Assembly: GCA_017521345.1 (NCBI GenBank)
Contig: JAFXCU010000011.1
Location: forward strand, 1 to 12,467
Direction of reading: 5' to 3'
Origin: Ruminiclostridium sp.
Lineage (GTDB): Bacteria; Bacillota_A; Clostridia; Oscillospirales; Oscillospiraceae
Length of the DNA stretch: 12,467 bases
Shown here: positions 12,444 to 12,467 of the stretch, one piece after another
How positions within the stretch are numbered: position 1 is the first letter of the stretch
How the letters are laid out: each line of letters opens with the position of its first letter
Position numbers and translations under genes: made by a program
The notes under the pieces: model-generated
Told to the model about the DNA's origin: nothing
The model's database searches: none
The model's input: only the letters and a program-made list of their open reading frames with translations

Positions 12444-12467
12444 GGTATCAAAACGGACTGATGGGGG

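Overview
The window looks like the early region of a temperate phage (integrated prophage or phage contig) from a GC-rich Firmicutes host, most plausibly a gut Clostridia / Oscillospiraceae-type bacterium. That guess rests on strong GGAGG ribosome sites, the gene families present, and REP-like palindromes of a type I recall from such genomes. No integrase, structural, lysis or attachment-site sequence is visible. The first 15 bases match the end of the standard Illumina adapter, so the left edge is an assembly end, not a biological boundary.

Left part (16-1745, moderate GC): an accessory block. A minus-strand open frame fuses an MNT-type nucleotidyltransferase to an HI0074-like substrate-binding domain and runs off the contig. 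Next come a minus-strand TIR-domain gene resembling Thoeris ThsB, a small plus-strand phage-type gene, and a minus-strand DUF4231/SLATT two-TM membrane protein. The TIR and SLATT genes lie directly downstream of the prophage repressor on the same strand, where genes active in the lysogenic state are usually found. Together they are a good candidate defence pair (signal-making TIR enzyme plus membrane effector) without the usual SLOG or Macro sensor protein.

Switch (1803-3038): an XRE/S24 self-cleaving repressor (minus) faces a Cro-like regulator (plus) across a 143-bp intergenic region. Both promoters have 17-bp spacers and their -35 boxes lie inside operators. Three related 16-bp operators can be read there, and a fourth palindrome of the same type sits on the cro-like stop codon.

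Membrane/accessory cluster (3044-4170): two minus-strand membrane-associated genes with near-identical promoter/start regions interleave with two tiny plus-strand single-TM proteins. No function is recognised. A 26-bp inverted repeat follows (4244-4387).

Replication/recombination operon (4414-12404, plus, high GC, mostly touching or overlapping genes): HTH/excisionase-like protein, three small unknown proteins, an SMC/RecF-like ATPase, a RecA-fold AAA_24 (Sak4-like) ATPase, a DUF669 putative ssDNA-binding protein, an SF2 DEAH helicase, and a 762-aa primase-helicase (PriCT, AEP primase-like, RepA-type AAA, winged helix). This set would load, unwind, prime and recombine phage DNA. The last ~90 codons of the primase-helicase become AT-rich and run into 26-bp direct repeats at the right edge, a candidate replication origin.
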